64,000 nt of DNA from Saururus chinensis (GCA_035235625.1 CP141140.1:25130685-25194684), one strand, 5' to 3'. Positions 38,237 to 50,456 are shown, counted from the stretch's first letter. Program-made: numbers and translations. Notes: a model not told the origin generated them from the sequence alone.

Positions 38237-38508
38237 ATGCTCAACTCATAAAATCGAAGCTGAGCTAGATCTGAAACCCTAGTTCATTTGCAAAGCAGAC
38301 TTCACTAAACCCATCCATTTCATGATCATAACTCACCATACATCAAATCCTTACGTATTCATGCAATCTCCACCATCCACCTTATAGCCAAAACATCTTA
38401 CTCGGAAGTCATCAACTTGCGTTCCTTAAAGCCAACCCCAGTTATCACCCTCTTACTTATACCTCACTTATTTTCTTACTTTTCACTTCATAATCTGTAC
38501 GTTATGCT

Positions 38509-40168
38509 TGTACAGTTATGCAACACTCTTACTGTCTAACTATGACAACCTTGATTTCGGTCTGTTCTTTTAAACCAACAACAAAATTATAATATATTTT
38601 ATTGATAGACTATTATTTTGGAATTAGTACCCAAAGAGTTGTGGTAGAACCCCAAAAGACGATCATAACGGCTTTTGAATCGTTTAAATTGGACATTGGA
38701 TCGTGGGAAGTGTGCTTTATAGGCAAGACCCATGATAAAACTGTAGTAAAACAAATCCTTGAGTTGTCTTGTTTTGAACGGCTCGTCGATACGAGTCCAT
38801 CGACACCAAGACCACATAATTTCAATTTATGGTTAAAAAGTTATGATATTTTGGAGAAAAATAAAAAATAAAATATTATAATATGAAAAGCTGAAGAAAA
38901 AATTGCATCAGTTGACCCGTCAGCGCGGACCACGCAGCATCGCACAGTTCAACAACACAACACATGGCGGCCCACGCCGTACGGATCACAAGCGCACGAC
39001 ATGGGGGACCCACCGGGTTGCGCACCAATGTGCAACATGCATGGTTTGATGCATCAAAACCGCACTTGGTGTAGCGCGATGGCACAACACACAACACACA
39101 CGTGATTCCCTTTTCTTATAAAAATTCCCCGTTTTTCTTCTCTAATTCCATTCTACCATGTGTTAAACTTATCTTCCTCTGATCTGAGTAATTTTAAGTC
39201 CAAATCAAGCCGTTCAAAAGTAATTTCTACTAAATTGACTATGTCGGACGCCGTGTGGGGTCAGATTTTTAGTTTGAACTCTCTATTACCATGAAATTTC
39301 TACCCAACCTTAAGGTAGGGGGTCTTAAACTATAGCTTATGCTATGCTTGTATGATTGACTTTTTATGTACTATTTTCATTCCATTATGCTTATTTGCTT
39401 GAGTTTTCAGAAGAAATGCTATACGTGTGCCATGTTTTACCTACATGGAATTATGCTACAGTACATGTATTTTCTGGATAGCTTGGGGATTAAACCTAGA
39501 ATTATATTTGTATCTGGATACCTACTAAGGAAATAATAGGTATCTGGCGTGTGCACATGGGTGTGGAGTGTCATTGGAATACTCCTACCTTTTGAGCTAC
39601 TTGTTGCCCCATGAGCATAAGGAGGAATGCTGTTCGGTATCGGATGAACCAGTGTTTTTTTCTTGAATTAATTTTGAATTTATTTTTGTAATAAATTATG
39701 TTGAGCAAAAATTATTACTGTCATGGGTATTTCTACTTACCATTAAATTATATTTTAATTACACCTACTGTGTATAAAAATATTCACCCACTTCTAGACT
39801 TATAGTTAGTGAAACCAAACTAGAGGTGACGACTGAGGAATTTTTTGCATAATTTTCTTGAATGTTTTAGTTAAATTTTGTTGTAAAAATATGACTTTTA
39901 TGTAAAGGCTTGTTATGCCTATATCTTTAAAATCTAACTTCTCTACAAATGGTGTACCTGGACTATGTTCTAATCTATTGCTGTGTTGTTAAATCATGTA
40001 TGTTATATATATAAAATTTTAGTTGTGCATTAACTCCAGTTTTCATAAATTGTTATATTTTATGTGTTGTTATTTTATGCATTAACATCAGTTTCACATG
40101 TGATGTAACATGTGCCGAGTGGTAAAATGAATATCATGTCATATATTTTTTAATGACGGGTCACCACA
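38509..40168. mobile_element. Solo LTR with 5-bp target duplication
   Basis: It starts TGTACAGTTATGC and ends GGGTCACCACA, and is flanked by ATGCT at 38504-38508 and 40169-40173. About 1.66 kb, no coding domains. It appears to sit within older LTR-derived sequence: the right flank runs to another LTR-like terminus, CTCGGGCATTACA, at 40506. Confidence 0.65.
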
Positions 40169-40173
40169 ATGCT

Positions 40174-42574
40174 TTCTGGATTTGTTAATTTGGATTAGAC
40201 TATGGACTGTTATGGGACTTAGACTCAGGGTTATCTTGGAGAGATTTGTATTTAAAGTATATGATCATAGCAATTTATTTGTACGTTTGCTTTCGAGTAG
40301 CGCCTGAGGATGTTTGATTTGGTTGAATGATGTTTGATCGAATGAGAAAATTTTGTATGGGAAAAACTAATGTGTTATGTTTTAAATTATAAAACTATTT
40401 TTACATGTTTTGTATTTGTTATTTTTCCCGATTTATAGTTGTTATATTGCAAAAAAAATTTCATGGATTTTAAGAAAATGTGAGAAAAAAATTCTCGGGC
40501 ATTACAATGGGCCTCAACATGCCACAAAAACTTTTGTCGCGAAAATGGGAGAGAAAAGAAAGAAACATGATGGAGAAAAGATAGGGAAGAAAAAAATTTA
40601 ATAAAATCGAATGTGCCCGATTGTGGGCGGAACAGACGGGGAAACTGCCCCTTCCTTCTGTGAAGCTAGAGGCGACACCACCGCCGGCCACTGGCTTCCA
40701 CCTGACTAGCCTTGGCTTGGTGTCGCCATTGCCGCCACTGTTGTCCGTCCCCCTTTTCCCCCTTCGTTCCCGTTTCAGCCCGGTGAGCCCTCCATCAGTT
40801 TTTCCCCCGATCCACTACCGCCACTAGCTGGTTGGCCTCCAACCCATCGCCTAGTTTCGCCCAGACCAGGACAATGTCCAAACACCACCATCTTGGCCTC
40901 CCCACTCGCCATCGTGAGGTAAAGATCTTTTCGTGTGTGTGTTTTGTGCATTGCGACCGGCGGCAGCACTGTTGATCGCCGGCTACAACTCAACTAGATG
41001 GCCTTTGTCCGTACCCCGGCTCGGTGATGGCAAGGCCACTGCCCCGACCAAATTTCCGCTTCCCTCAGTCCCCTCAGCTAACCTATTTTAATTAGGACCA
41101 AAAATTTCCCCTTTACCCTTGATTTCTTTGTGGTTTGTGTTCACTATGGGCCACCAACTGTTGATCAGCCTCCGGGTTGCCGCCTCAAGCCAGAAATGGT
41201 GAGGTGCTGAGGTCAGGCCTCCGTGGCCCCAATTGGTTCCAACTCGTTCGATTGGCCGACCATGGCAAGAGTAAAGTCTGTCCTTTTTCTCCATTGACGT
41301 CGATTCTCTACCGCTAGATGTCGGACAACATCAAGCTGACGTCCATTCGACTTGTTGATATCTGGCGACTGCTGAGGTTGCCATTGTCTTCTAGGTCTAA
41401 CACTCAGCTCCATCCGGCCATTCGTGGCCCGGCGACAGCGTGTCTGCTGCCCCAACTCAGCACATTGTCAAGTCCCTTCTTTTCTATGACTGGTGGTTCT
41501 GCTGCCATTAGCGTCGGCCAGTGGACAGCTGCAAATGCTGGCTTGACCCAACAACAACAAGGGGTTGCCATTCCCGACCTCCTCTGCTCCTCTCCTCTTC
41601 TTGCACGTCTTTTGCCCAAAGTAGATTCCCCCAAACTTCAGGGTACGTCTTTAACCATCGCCTAGGCCCCACCCTAGCCTAGGGCAACCTGTCAAGCTTG
41701 ACATTGTGCGGACTTGGGTTGCATGTCCAACTGACATGGGCTCTACCCTGACCCAGTGACGGCAAGGGCTAGCACTTCTAACCCAATTCCACCTCAACAA
41801 TCCGCTTTCCCTTACGCATGACCCAGAACCTGTGGGAAAGAGTCCCCGAATCCTAGTCCTTCCAAGGGGAAGTAGCATTGTCAACCACTGGCCTCGAGCA
41901 GCAAATACGACTTATATGTATGCGCATCTTAATTAGTAATATTAATGTACTAGTTAAGATATATGAATTACTATGATATGATGGATTCTGATATGTTCTA
42001 ATTTGATCTTCTTTGATATGCTTTGTTTTGATCTGATCTTCTCTCAAATGCTCGGTTTTGATTTGATATGCTCTGATCTGATCTGATATGGTTTGTTATG
42101 GTCGAATGAAATCTAATATGATCTGATGGGATCTGTTATGATATAATTTGCTCTGTTGTGTTCTGCTCCGCTTTGTGATTGAGTGGGATGTGTAATTCTG
42201 CTAGTGTTCTGCTCACCTCTGTGAGATGTATCATTTTGCTAATTTGTTAGTTTCCATTTCACTTTGATGATTTTCGTTTGACTCCGTTTAAATATTCAGA
42301 TATACATAGTTTGACGCATGTGTTTTTGTATTTCCTGATGCATGTAATAGCCGTTAGGCAGAATTATGATCGGATACGCTCGTATTTGAATAATCTCATT
42401 GATGTTATCTAGGATGTACGTAGGCAACCAACGGTAAGGCAGTGTTTGCCTAATCAAAATTAGGTTTGTTTTGGCCTACGCGCAATGGAGCGCTAAAGAT
42501 CTGTAGTGTGTAGAGGAATGTTACGATTATTGTACACAAAGTCTGTCACTCCTGGTTGGTGTCGGGGTGTTACA
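40174..42574 (-). mobile_element. LTR-derived sequence, at least two LTR-like termini
   Basis: Two termini typical of - strand plant LTR starts are visible: GGGCATTACA at 40506 (inverse TGTAATGCCC) and GGTGTCGGGGTGTTACA at 42574 (inverse TGTAACACCCCGACACC). A GC-rich block fills about 40620-41850, with several short ORFs on both strands and no domains. Full boundaries and duplications were not resolved. Confidence 0.5.
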
Positions 42575-42902
42575 ACTCCCCTACACAAAAATAGCACACA
42601 TGTATTGAATTTGATATTACCTAATCACTTGTTTAATAAATAAAATTGTTAGATTCATTTATAAATATATATTTCACCTTGGATTGGATGGTCCAACATC
42701 AGTAAAGCCAACACCTGTGCAATCCCATCAAGCTTTGAGTTCCAAACCATGCACCCCTTTGTGACATTCCAAGGCTAAATGTCTCAAGTACATGAAATGT
42801 GTACCTTATGTATTACACACAAAATTCATAATTCAATCTCATGACTTTCATTAACAATTAAAAGATTCACACAGAAACATATTAAGAAACCTTACCTCCA
42901 AC
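42575..42902. other. MULE B interior fragment, unassigned
   Basis: About 330 bp lie between the LTR-derived block and the gypsy element. No domain is recognisable. By position it should belong to MULE B or to an older insertion. Confidence 0.4.
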
Positions 42903-43304
42903 TGTTGTGTACACCAGCTCAGGGTCGGGCTTGTCCCTTCTTGCATTACTTTCCATTCTTAGGATTCACTATGTTAGGACTTCGCTTTATAATATTTTCC
43001 TTTTATGATTCAATAAGATCTAATTAAGGAGGGAGATTGGATTCGATTGTAATGGATTGGTAGTGGCCCCACCCAGTCGGTGCACGTCCCATAGCTAGCA
43101 CAGCCTCCTTGGGAGGCATGCCCTCCCTTATATGGGAGTCTTCTTCCTTCATTTTTCTTTTTGCAAAAAGAGATTAAACTTCTTTCCCTCTCCCTATGTA
43201 AACTTCTCCCCTTTCCCTCACTTGAAGCTAGGTATATGTAAACTTCTCCCCTTTCCCCCACTTGAAGCTAGGTACTACTTGTGTTCCAATATGGGAACAC
43301 AACA
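42903..43304 (+). repeat. Left LTR of the gypsy element
   Basis: 402 bp, 40 bp longer than the right LTR because a segment containing AAACTTCTCCCCTTTCC and CACTTGAAGCTAGGTA is tandemly duplicated at about 43196-43275. Confidence 0.92.
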
Positions 43305-43320
43305 TTGGTATCAAAACCTC
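43305..43320 (+). other. Primer-binding site (initiator tRNA-Met type)
   Basis: TTGGTATCAAAACC directly follows the left LTR. It resembles the TGGTATCAGAGC site used by most plant LTR retrotransposons, with two substitutions. Confidence 0.75.
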
Positions 43321-43779
43321 AACGATCAGCCATGGTGCAAGGCAAGCAGCTGGCGACAGCCCAAGAAAGAGAAGGAGAACATGGAGGACAACCCAAAACC
43401 AGTGGCAATCTTGGACAACGCCATTGTGTTCTCCATGTTTGAAACCATGACTACCCAAATTCAGCAATTAACGAAGGTTGTCGCTTAGCTTTAGGCAGTT
43501 CCTGCAGCACCCTTATTGCTCAAGTCGTAGGCAGCCAGTGTGGAGATGGGCGAGCCCTCCCAACCCCTTGGATCTCATGCACCCAGCCTTCAGGCGACAT
43601 TTGAGAGATATGTACACCCTCCTCCCCATGTTGTACACTTTGGCACTTTCAATCTACTCAAGGAAGAGGGACATGCAGGACTGGGCACACGAGGCCCCCC
43701 AGGTGTTCGGGGAAATGCCTCAATGATGCCAAACCACAAATATTTGTCCCATGAGTTCGAGGAAGACTGAGAGGAGTAC

Positions 43780-44256
43780 TCTGAGTCTCATGGAGGGCCC
43801 AGGGGTGGGGCTGAACCCCATCTGGCCTGACTTCAATTTCCTCACTATAACGGGGATGAAGGCCCAATGGAATGGCTTGATAAGGCAGACAAGTTCTTCG
43901 CCTACAGAGTAACACATTCTGTGGCTGAACGTCTATGCATAGCAGCGTTTACTTAGATGGTGATGCTTCAATATGGTTCCAAAGCTTTGGAAAGGAGGCC
44001 CGCTTCCCGACTTGACCCTCTTTTGCCCAAACTCTGTGTTCATTTTGGTTCCGACGAGTTTCAAAATTTTAACGAGATGCTCTCCACTAAGCACCAGACC
44101 ACCATAGTGCATGTTTACTATTATGAATTCATGAAGATCGCCAACCGCCTTCCAGATTGGCTGATGGCGGCCTTAGTGAGGACCTTCAAGAGGGGGCTCA
44201 AACTGAAATTTCAGATAAGATGTGCCACTTCCATTTCACATCAATATGAGAAGTAG
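43780..44256 (+). pseudogene. Gypsy gag remnant
   Basis: The reading contains WLDKADKFFAY-like residues near 43875 and, at 43957-44256, a segment matching the retrotransposon gag (capsid) region, including EFMKIANRLPDWLMAALVRT. It is broken by stops and a frame change. Sequence to 44450 still carries gag-like residues in shifted frames. Confidence 0.65.
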
Positions 44257-44859
44257 TGCGTCATGCACATATTGAGGAGGAGAAGCTTGCCCGACAGCGG
44301 CGAGGAGGCTGGCCTGGTTCCCTTCCACTGCCTACACCTGAACAAGAGCCAACTCCACTCACAGTGCCCAGCCTCTCTAACAGTCGGACCAGCCAGCCCC
44401 CTCACCCTTGCTGCCCCCCCAGTTTGTTGCTTCACTCCTGCCTAAATGGATGAGAGACGTTCTAAAGGCTTGTGCTTTAAATGCGATGAGAAGTCGTGCC
44501 TGGCCACCGTTTCTTCGTCAAGGGTAGCTTGTTTGTCGAGGAGGCCAACGAGGAGGGTCTTTCCCTTTCTTGGATGCACTGCCTTCTTCTGATACCATGT
44601 TGCTAGAGATCTCTATGCACCGTCACCATTGACCTTTAGAGCACCGGTGTGTACGCACATGCTTCTCTCTCTAGTTAGGACCATACATTTATAATTGACC
44701 TATTCTTACTACTCACGAAGTGGGCAGATGTCGTGTTGGGTGTCCAATGGCTATAGGAGCTTGGGGATGTCGTGTAGAAGTTTTGCAACATGATTATAGA
44801 CTTTGAGGTGCGGGGACAACAAGAACGCATCCAGGGCTCTCAGTTGGGCTCCTTGCAAT

Positions 44860-45450
44860 CAGCCCAAAGCACTAAATGCCATTACCGTCAAGGATAAGTA
44901 TCTTATTCCAGCGATTGAGGAGTTGCTTGATGAGTTTGCTGGTGCTACAGTCTTTAGTAAACTTGATCTTCATTTAGGTTTTCATCAAATCTGAATGCAG
45001 CCCATCGATGTCAGTAAGATGGCCTTTTGAACTCATGATGGTCATTTTGAGTTCTTTGTCATGTTGTTTGGGTTGACCAATGCACCTGCCACCTTTTAAA
45101 GCCTCATGAATGATCTGTTCCCCCTTTCCTACGCAGATTTATCTTAGTCTTCTTTGATGATATATTGATCTACAACACATCATGGGTGGACCACTCGGAG
45201 CACTTCATGTATGTTTTCTCTATTTTATGAGCTAATTCCTTGTTTCTTAAGTGCTCAAAGTGCTCCTTTGGCAGTGAACAGTGGAGTACCTTGGCCACAA
45301 TATCTCTAACAAAGGGGTCGCTACTGACCCTTTGAAGGTGGCTGCTATACTCTCTTGGCCGAATCCCACTTATGTACGAGCACTCTATAGATTTGTCAGA
45401 CTCACAAGATATTATCGGTGCTTTATCAGTTAGTATGGCTCCATTGCTAG
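44860..45450 (+). pseudogene. Gypsy reverse transcriptase remnant
   Basis: TVKDKYLIPAIEELLDEFAG and VFSKLDLHLGFHQI begin the RT domain. LFGLTNAPATF and the FFDDIL active-site region follow near 45150-45170. Internal stops (for example directly after FHQI and after APATF) disable it. Confidence 0.85.
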
Positions 45451-45496
45451 CCCCTTAACTGCTCTACTAAAAAAGGGGGCATTTATATGAACAAAG

Positions 45497-45930
45497 GTGG
45501 CCGAAGAAGCCTTCGAGAGGCTGAAATGGGCCATGGCTACTGCCCCAGTGTTGGTTCTCCCATATTTGGGTCTTTACTTTGTCGTTGAGATGGATGCCTC
45601 GAATGCCAGTCTTGGTGTAGTCCTACTTCAGAATGAGCGGCCTATCGCTTTCTTTAGAAAAACATTCTCTAGCCACTCCATGTCCCTGCCAGCCTATGAG
45701 AAAGAGATGCTCACCATAGTGCATGTCGTCACCAAATGGCGCCCTTACTTGCTCGGCTGCCTCTTTCTCATCCACATAGACCATAAGCCCTTAAAGTATT
45801 TCCTCGAGCAGCGGATGTCCACTCCGACTCAACAACACTGGGTTAACAAACTATTGGGTTATGATTATGAGGTGGTGTAAAAGAAGGGGGCGAACACTGT
45901 GGCGGATGCACTCTCTTGTCGTCCTTTCGA
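45497..45930 (+). pseudogene. Gypsy RNase H remnant
   Basis: A 127-codon open stretch reads from AEEAFERLKWAMATAPVL through DASNASLGVVLLQ, SLPAYEKEMLTIVHVVTKWR and HIDHKPLKYFLEQR. These are the RNase H-like motifs of gypsy pol. After a stop it continues with KKGANTVADALS. Confidence 0.88.
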
Positions 45931-46079
45931 TGGTTCATGCCTAACGCTCTCTATGCCTTCTTGTCCGTTTATTCCAAATATGCAGCAAGCTTATTTGGAG
46001 GATTCATCCACTCGTGACTTGGTTGCTCATATTCACTTGGACACTACTGTTTCATCTTCTTTGTGTTGAAAGATGACCT

Positions 46080-46800
46080 CCTCTTATGGAAAGAGCGACT
46101 TTGGGTACCAGATGCCTTAGACCTCTAACGACATATTCTTTCTCATCCATGATACACTATTTGTGGGCCACGAGGGTTCCTTTTGGACATACAAGCCAGT
46201 CAGATAGAGCTTCTTTTGGCAGGGTCTCTAGCGGGAAGTTTAAGACTATGTTGCTGCTTGTAATGTTTGTCAGCATGCTAAAGCTACTACCACATCACCG
46301 ACTAGTTTATTTCAACCCCTTCATATTCCTGATAAGGTTTGGGAGGATGTGTCTATAGATTTTGTGAAGGTCTTGCTAGTGGTACAAATATGCACATTTC
46401 TGTGTTTTGGGTGTTCACTACCAAAACTGTGGCCAAGCTCTATGTTCGCGAGATCGCCAAGTAGCATGGTATGCCTCACACCATTGTGTCAAATAGAGAT
46501 CAGATCTTCTTCAGTTCTGGGGGGAGTTCTTTGCACTCCAGGGCACTGAGCTTCATATGAGCACTGCTTATCACCCATAGACACATGGTCAGACTGAGGT
46601 GGTTAACTGTTGCTTGGAGCAGTACTTATGGTGCTTTGTAGGGGATCAGATCCTAAGGTGGCTCCAACTCCTTCCTTGGGCATCATATAACATGACATAT
46701 CATACACAGGCTGGGTTCACTCCATTTGAGGTGGTATATGGCCATCTTCCCCCTATTGTTTTGTCATATGTGCCCCACACATTAGTCTATGGCCGAGTTT
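46080..46800 (+). pseudogene. Gypsy integrase remnant
   Basis: Pieces in changing frames include CNVCQHAKATTTSPTSLFQP and VWEDVSIDFVK (zinc-binding end and first catalytic Asp) and EVVNCCLEQYLWCF, with TQAGFTPFEVVYGHLPP near 46600-46760. Multiple frameshifts and stops. Confidence 0.82.
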
Positions 46801-46829
46801 GACTACATGCTCTAGGCTCGGGATGAGGT

Positions 46830-47340
46830 TGTCTGGAAGCTCAAACTCAATTTGGCTTCAGCTCAGAATTGCATGAAACAAGTGTATGACAAGAAGCATT
46901 CTCACCAGGAGTTTCAAGTGGGTGACCTTGTTTATGTTTCGGTGCTTCCTCAGTGCCAAACTAGTTTGTTGGCTAAGAATACTAAGTTGGCTCCACGCTA
47001 TCATGGTCCCTATCCCATTGTGGAGCGCATCGGCCCGGTTGATTATTGTTTGGCCTTGCCCGATGGATCCTTAGTGCACCCAACATTTCATGTCTCTAAC
47101 CTCTGCCACTTCCTTGGGGATCTGACTCATGTCTCCAGTGCTCCTCCTCTCCCACCATTGATGGGCCCTCTAGTGTTAGATGTTCCCACACCTGCCTCTG
47201 TGATTGATAAGCTGTGGGTGCATCGGTCCAGCCGCATTGTCCCTAAGATACTTGTGACTTGGTAGGGCCAGCCTCTTAAGGATGCATCCTGGATGCTTGA
47301 AGATGACTTTCTAAACCACTTTCCTACTTGGTCGCCTTGA
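46830..47340 (+). pseudogene. Gypsy integrase C terminus and chromodomain-like tail
   Basis: The stretch contains KHSHQEFQVGDLVYVSVLPQ, YHGPYPIVERIGPVDYCLAL and PTFHVSNLCHFLGD, the GPY/F module of gypsy integrases. The tail (ILVTW, then ASWMLEDDFLNHFP) has the W....A.WE.E pattern of a degenerate chromodomain end. A stop follows ILVTW. Confidence 0.8.
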
Positions 47341-47369
47341 GGACAAGGTGAAAGTGGAGCATGGTGGAG

Positions 47370-47731
47370 TATTGTGTATGCTAGCTCAGGGCCAGGCCTG
47401 TCCCTTCTTGCATTACTTTCCATTCTTAGGATTCACTATGTTAGGACTTTGCTTTATTGTATTTTCCTTTTATGATTCAATAAACTATAATTAAGGAGGG
47501 AGATTGGATTCAATTGTAACGGACTAGCTATGGGCCCGCCTAGTTGGCGCACATCCCACAACTTGCACGGCCTCCTAGAGAGCCATGCCATAACTTATAT
47601 GGAAGTCATCTTCCTTCATTGTTCTTTATGCAAAAAGAAATTAAACTTCTTTCCCTCTCCCTTCATCAACTTCTCTCTTTTCCCCCACTTGAAGCTAGGT
47701 ACTGCTTGTGTTCTAATCCGGGAACACAACA
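47370..47731 (+). repeat. Right LTR of the gypsy element
   Basis: 362 bp from TATTGTGTATGC to GGGAACACAACA. A purine-rich stretch (GTGAAAGTGGAGCATGGTGG) precedes it and may be the polypurine tract. Confidence 0.92.
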
Positions 47732-47739
47732 ACTAGGTC

Positions 47740-48092
47740 CACTTCCATTGTCAATAGGTGCATACGACCTATGATGTTCATTTGACACTACTATCATCAA
47801 TAAATTATTTTTTGCATTGTCATCCACTAGTATTTGCATGTCTTCCACTACTTACATTTTTATGAGAACTCTTGTGAGAGCTCCTACTTACACTATGCCA
47901 TTCACTAGGCACTCGAGCCTTCTTTTCAAGAAATAGCTTGAACATGCATACGTGATATGAATGGTGAAACATTTGTCTAAATGAAGCCTCATCCTCTGCA
48001 TGTAGTAGATTTGATCTCCATCCAAATATCAGAAGGTGACACTTTATAATAATTTTCCATCTCCTTCGATCCCACGGAAATTTGATAACCAC
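47740..48092 (-). pseudogene. mudrA-like: Possible MULE B transposase N terminus (PB1-like)
   Basis: The - strand reads RWKIIIKCHLLIFGWRSNLL, then HAEDEASFRQMFHHSYHVCM and FKLFLEKKA. The pattern (KC...., then a D/E pair, F..MF, ..+LF+E) fits the PB1-like module at the start of MURA proteins, and its place at the 5' end of MULE B agrees. Evidence is weak without alignment. Confidence 0.4.
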
Positions 48093-49360
48093 TTACATCT
48101 CAAGTTCATCATAATTAGAAGGTTTCTTGATGAATAATCCTCTAATACTCATTCATTGTGAAGCATAAAACTAAACATTTCTCCCGCCATCTCTATTCAC
48201 TTAATTTATAATAAATAAATAAATCTTAGATATATCACTAAATACATCTCTATTTAACATGGAATACTTTTGTACTGCTTGTCAATAATGTTAAAACAAA
48301 TAAATAACAAAAATAGTAGATTAAACAATTAATCAAAATAACTATTTTACTTATATTGGTACATATAAAATGAAAGATGCCCTAGACATGAATAATCTTT
48401 ACATGAGCACTTTCTCATATAACTGTACAAAAAAAATTAAGGATGGCTCCTCGATAACTTGGAACATTGAGAGCACATAAAAAGAGATGGTAAGATCACC
48501 CATACAGATCATAGAAACAGTAACTTGACTAAAAAACTTCATCACTCTTAGCTGAATACAGACAATTAAAAAAAAGCATTAGAACCAACAAACACAGTAG
48601 TAAGCAAAAGAAAAATTCTAAAAAAGTTTCCTATAATAGTACAAACAACATCCAAAAACCAAAACCCCAAGGGCCTGAAAAAGAACATGGGACAAAACCT
48701 GAGGACTCCTGACAACTTAGTTTCTGCAAAAAATAAGAGCTGAAGATAGTGAAATTAACTAAAAAAACAAAATCATCTAGCATCACAAGAAAAGCCACAC
48801 CTTTGTACCTTAGTTCCACCGGCAAAATACTCCCGAATTTATAAAATGACAACTAACCCTCCAATCATAGTTCGTCTTGGAAGACCAAAAGCGCAAAAAT
48901 CACAGCAAGGCCTCGAATCGCACAGCACTAGATAGACAAGATCAAAAGGCTCAACGACCTAATTAACCACATCCTACCACACAAAAACCTAAAGACCAAT
49001 GGGGCATGCCAACTTACACGATCAGACGAGCTATATAATAAGCAAAGCCCAAGGGAAAGACAAAATGAGAACAATAATTTGAGCAAGGGAAGAGAAGGGA
49101 CAAGGAAACTTCCCTTTGCTTTCAGCCCTACAACAAATGAGGGAAACCAAGTGTGACAGAGAGGGAATTGTCAAGCACGTAAGTAGAGCGAGCATTCGGT
49201 TTTGTATATGAAGGTAGATTTTGTCCTTCAAACTGACAAAATCGACTTTTAAATCGATTTACGGAATCTATGTTTAAGGGACCTTTAGAAGGACGACATT
49301 GGCTTAAAGCAAATTTTGTCTCTCATAAGTTTTTTTTAAAAAAAGTTGTACAAGCGTTAG
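48093..49360. other. MULE B 5' non-coding region
   Basis: Sequence between the presumed transposase start and the right terminal repeat. No gene is supported. ORFs at 48631-48852 and 49031-49231 have no recognisable domains. Confidence 0.5.
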
Positions 49361-49469
49361 CACTTGGCTAGTACCTACATAGCAAAAACAAACACTATTT
49401 TTTGGTAATTATTTTGATCTCTATACTATTTTAATAAATATTTTTTAAAATTATTTATATAATTTTCCC
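49361..49469 (-). repeat. MULE B right terminal inverted repeat
   Basis: Inverse of 26980-27083 with scattered mismatches. It ends TATATAATTTTCCC and is followed at once by the duplication TTACAATTT. Confidence 0.92.
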
Positions 49470-49661
49470 TTACAATTTAGGCACTAGCCTATTTTAATCA
49501 TAATTTCCTTCCTCTATTACATTTCATTATTCTTTGTTTATAATTTCATAGGATTAAAGGGTTATAAATAGTAGTGATAATTTTTATTTTAATTTTTTGG
49601 CTAGGAAGAGGCTGCAGGAGTTGGGACAAGAATTTATTTTAAAGCTAATTAGTAAAAACTA

Positions 49662-49818
49662 TACTCTCTTTATCCCATATTAATAATTCTCTTTGAAAAA
49701 TATTTTTTTTTTAAAAAAAGGACCCACAGCTAAGATCATGGAAAATAATGTCTAAACCGCTTAAGCACATTTTATTAATATGGGACAAGCTTTTTTGCCA
49801 TATGACACGGAGGGAGTA
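49662..49818. mobile_element. Stowaway-like MITE
   Basis: It runs from TACTCTCTTTATCCCATATT to ACGGAGGGAGTA, with the internal inverted pair CCCATATTAATAA / TTATTAATATGGG. Both ends are of the ACTCCCTCCGT class and close in TA. Confidence 0.65.
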
Positions 49819-50456
49819 CATGCAAAGGTCAATTCTAAGAAACATACTTACAAAGATCCTTTCTAATAAACATATAGGCATTTTGCCTTTTGCCACATCT
49901 GAAAAAGGATTTACCAATGATCTTAACGGAATCTTGCATGCAAACTTAAAGAAATGGAGTACAGTGAAAAAAAAATGCTATGACTACTCGCCAAATCCTC
50001 TTAAGAGTGTTACATGTTACAAATGAAGGTCAAACTCTCTTGCGTCTCTAAAGCTTTGCCAATTTACAAAGTAAATTCAGATATTCCATGTCGTGGGAAT
50101 CCATTATATTGGCTCACTATTTACATGCACCACTTTTAAATGAAATATCTACTACTCCAAGAACCAGCAAGCATTTGTATACTTTATATATATGGTAAAG
50201 CTGATGAGCCGCTCCATACATTGCAAGGTCAAAACAAAGGAAAATGTTGTCATAGAAAAAGGATTTCTGTAATATACTGTAAGATAGTTGATATCTGAGT
50301 AGGCATATTCCAGAATTATTATTCTTCATATTGTAAGGCCAGCATAAACCCCTAGAATGTCCCAACTAAGAGATGACCTGACGAAGCCTAGACTGGGTCG
50401 ATTATAAACTTCAGTTAGGCAATTGAAGCTTTACTTCCCCCCACAAGATGCATGGT
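49819..50456. other. Region downstream of the YVH1-like gene, no gene
   Basis: The part nearest 50456 is presumably 3' UTR of the - strand gene. No other feature is supported. Confidence 0.5.

Larger units (their letters stand above)
42903..47731 (+). mobile_element. Ty3/gypsy LTR retrotransposon (decayed)
   Basis: Two LTRs (42903-43304 and 47370-47731) share the inverted termini TGTTGTGT/ACACAACA, with the first G changed to A in the right copy, and look roughly 85% alike by eye. A primer-binding-site-like sequence follows the left LTR. Gag, reverse transcriptase, RNase H, integrase and a C-terminal region occur in the order typical of gypsy elements. Many stops and frameshifts show it is dead. 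The flanking 5-mers CCAAC and ACTAG do not match. Confidence 0.93.
26980..49469 (-). mobile_element. MULE B: Mutator-like element, 22.5 kb with nested insertions
   Basis: Both ends begin GGGAAAATTATAT and carry about 105 bp of inverted repeat (26980-27083 and 49361-49469). The element is bounded by an identical 9-bp target duplication TTACAATTT at 26971-26979 and 49470-49478, which is the Mutator length. Coding remnants all lie on the - strand in the expected order: a possible PB1-like N terminus near 48 kb, mid transposase at 35.4-35.8 kb, zinc knuckle at 29.1 kb, PMD at 27.5-29.0 kb. The DDE catalytic segment was not found and is presumably deleted. Insertions include hAT, CACTA, Stowaway, several LTR elements and a gypsy element, together more than 17 kb. 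Confidence 0.92.

Noticed and set aside
40621-41884. Several overlapping GC-rich ORFs on both strands
   Set aside because: They sit between LTR-like termini, have no domains, and overlap each other in several frames; most likely the GC-rich part of LTR sequence.
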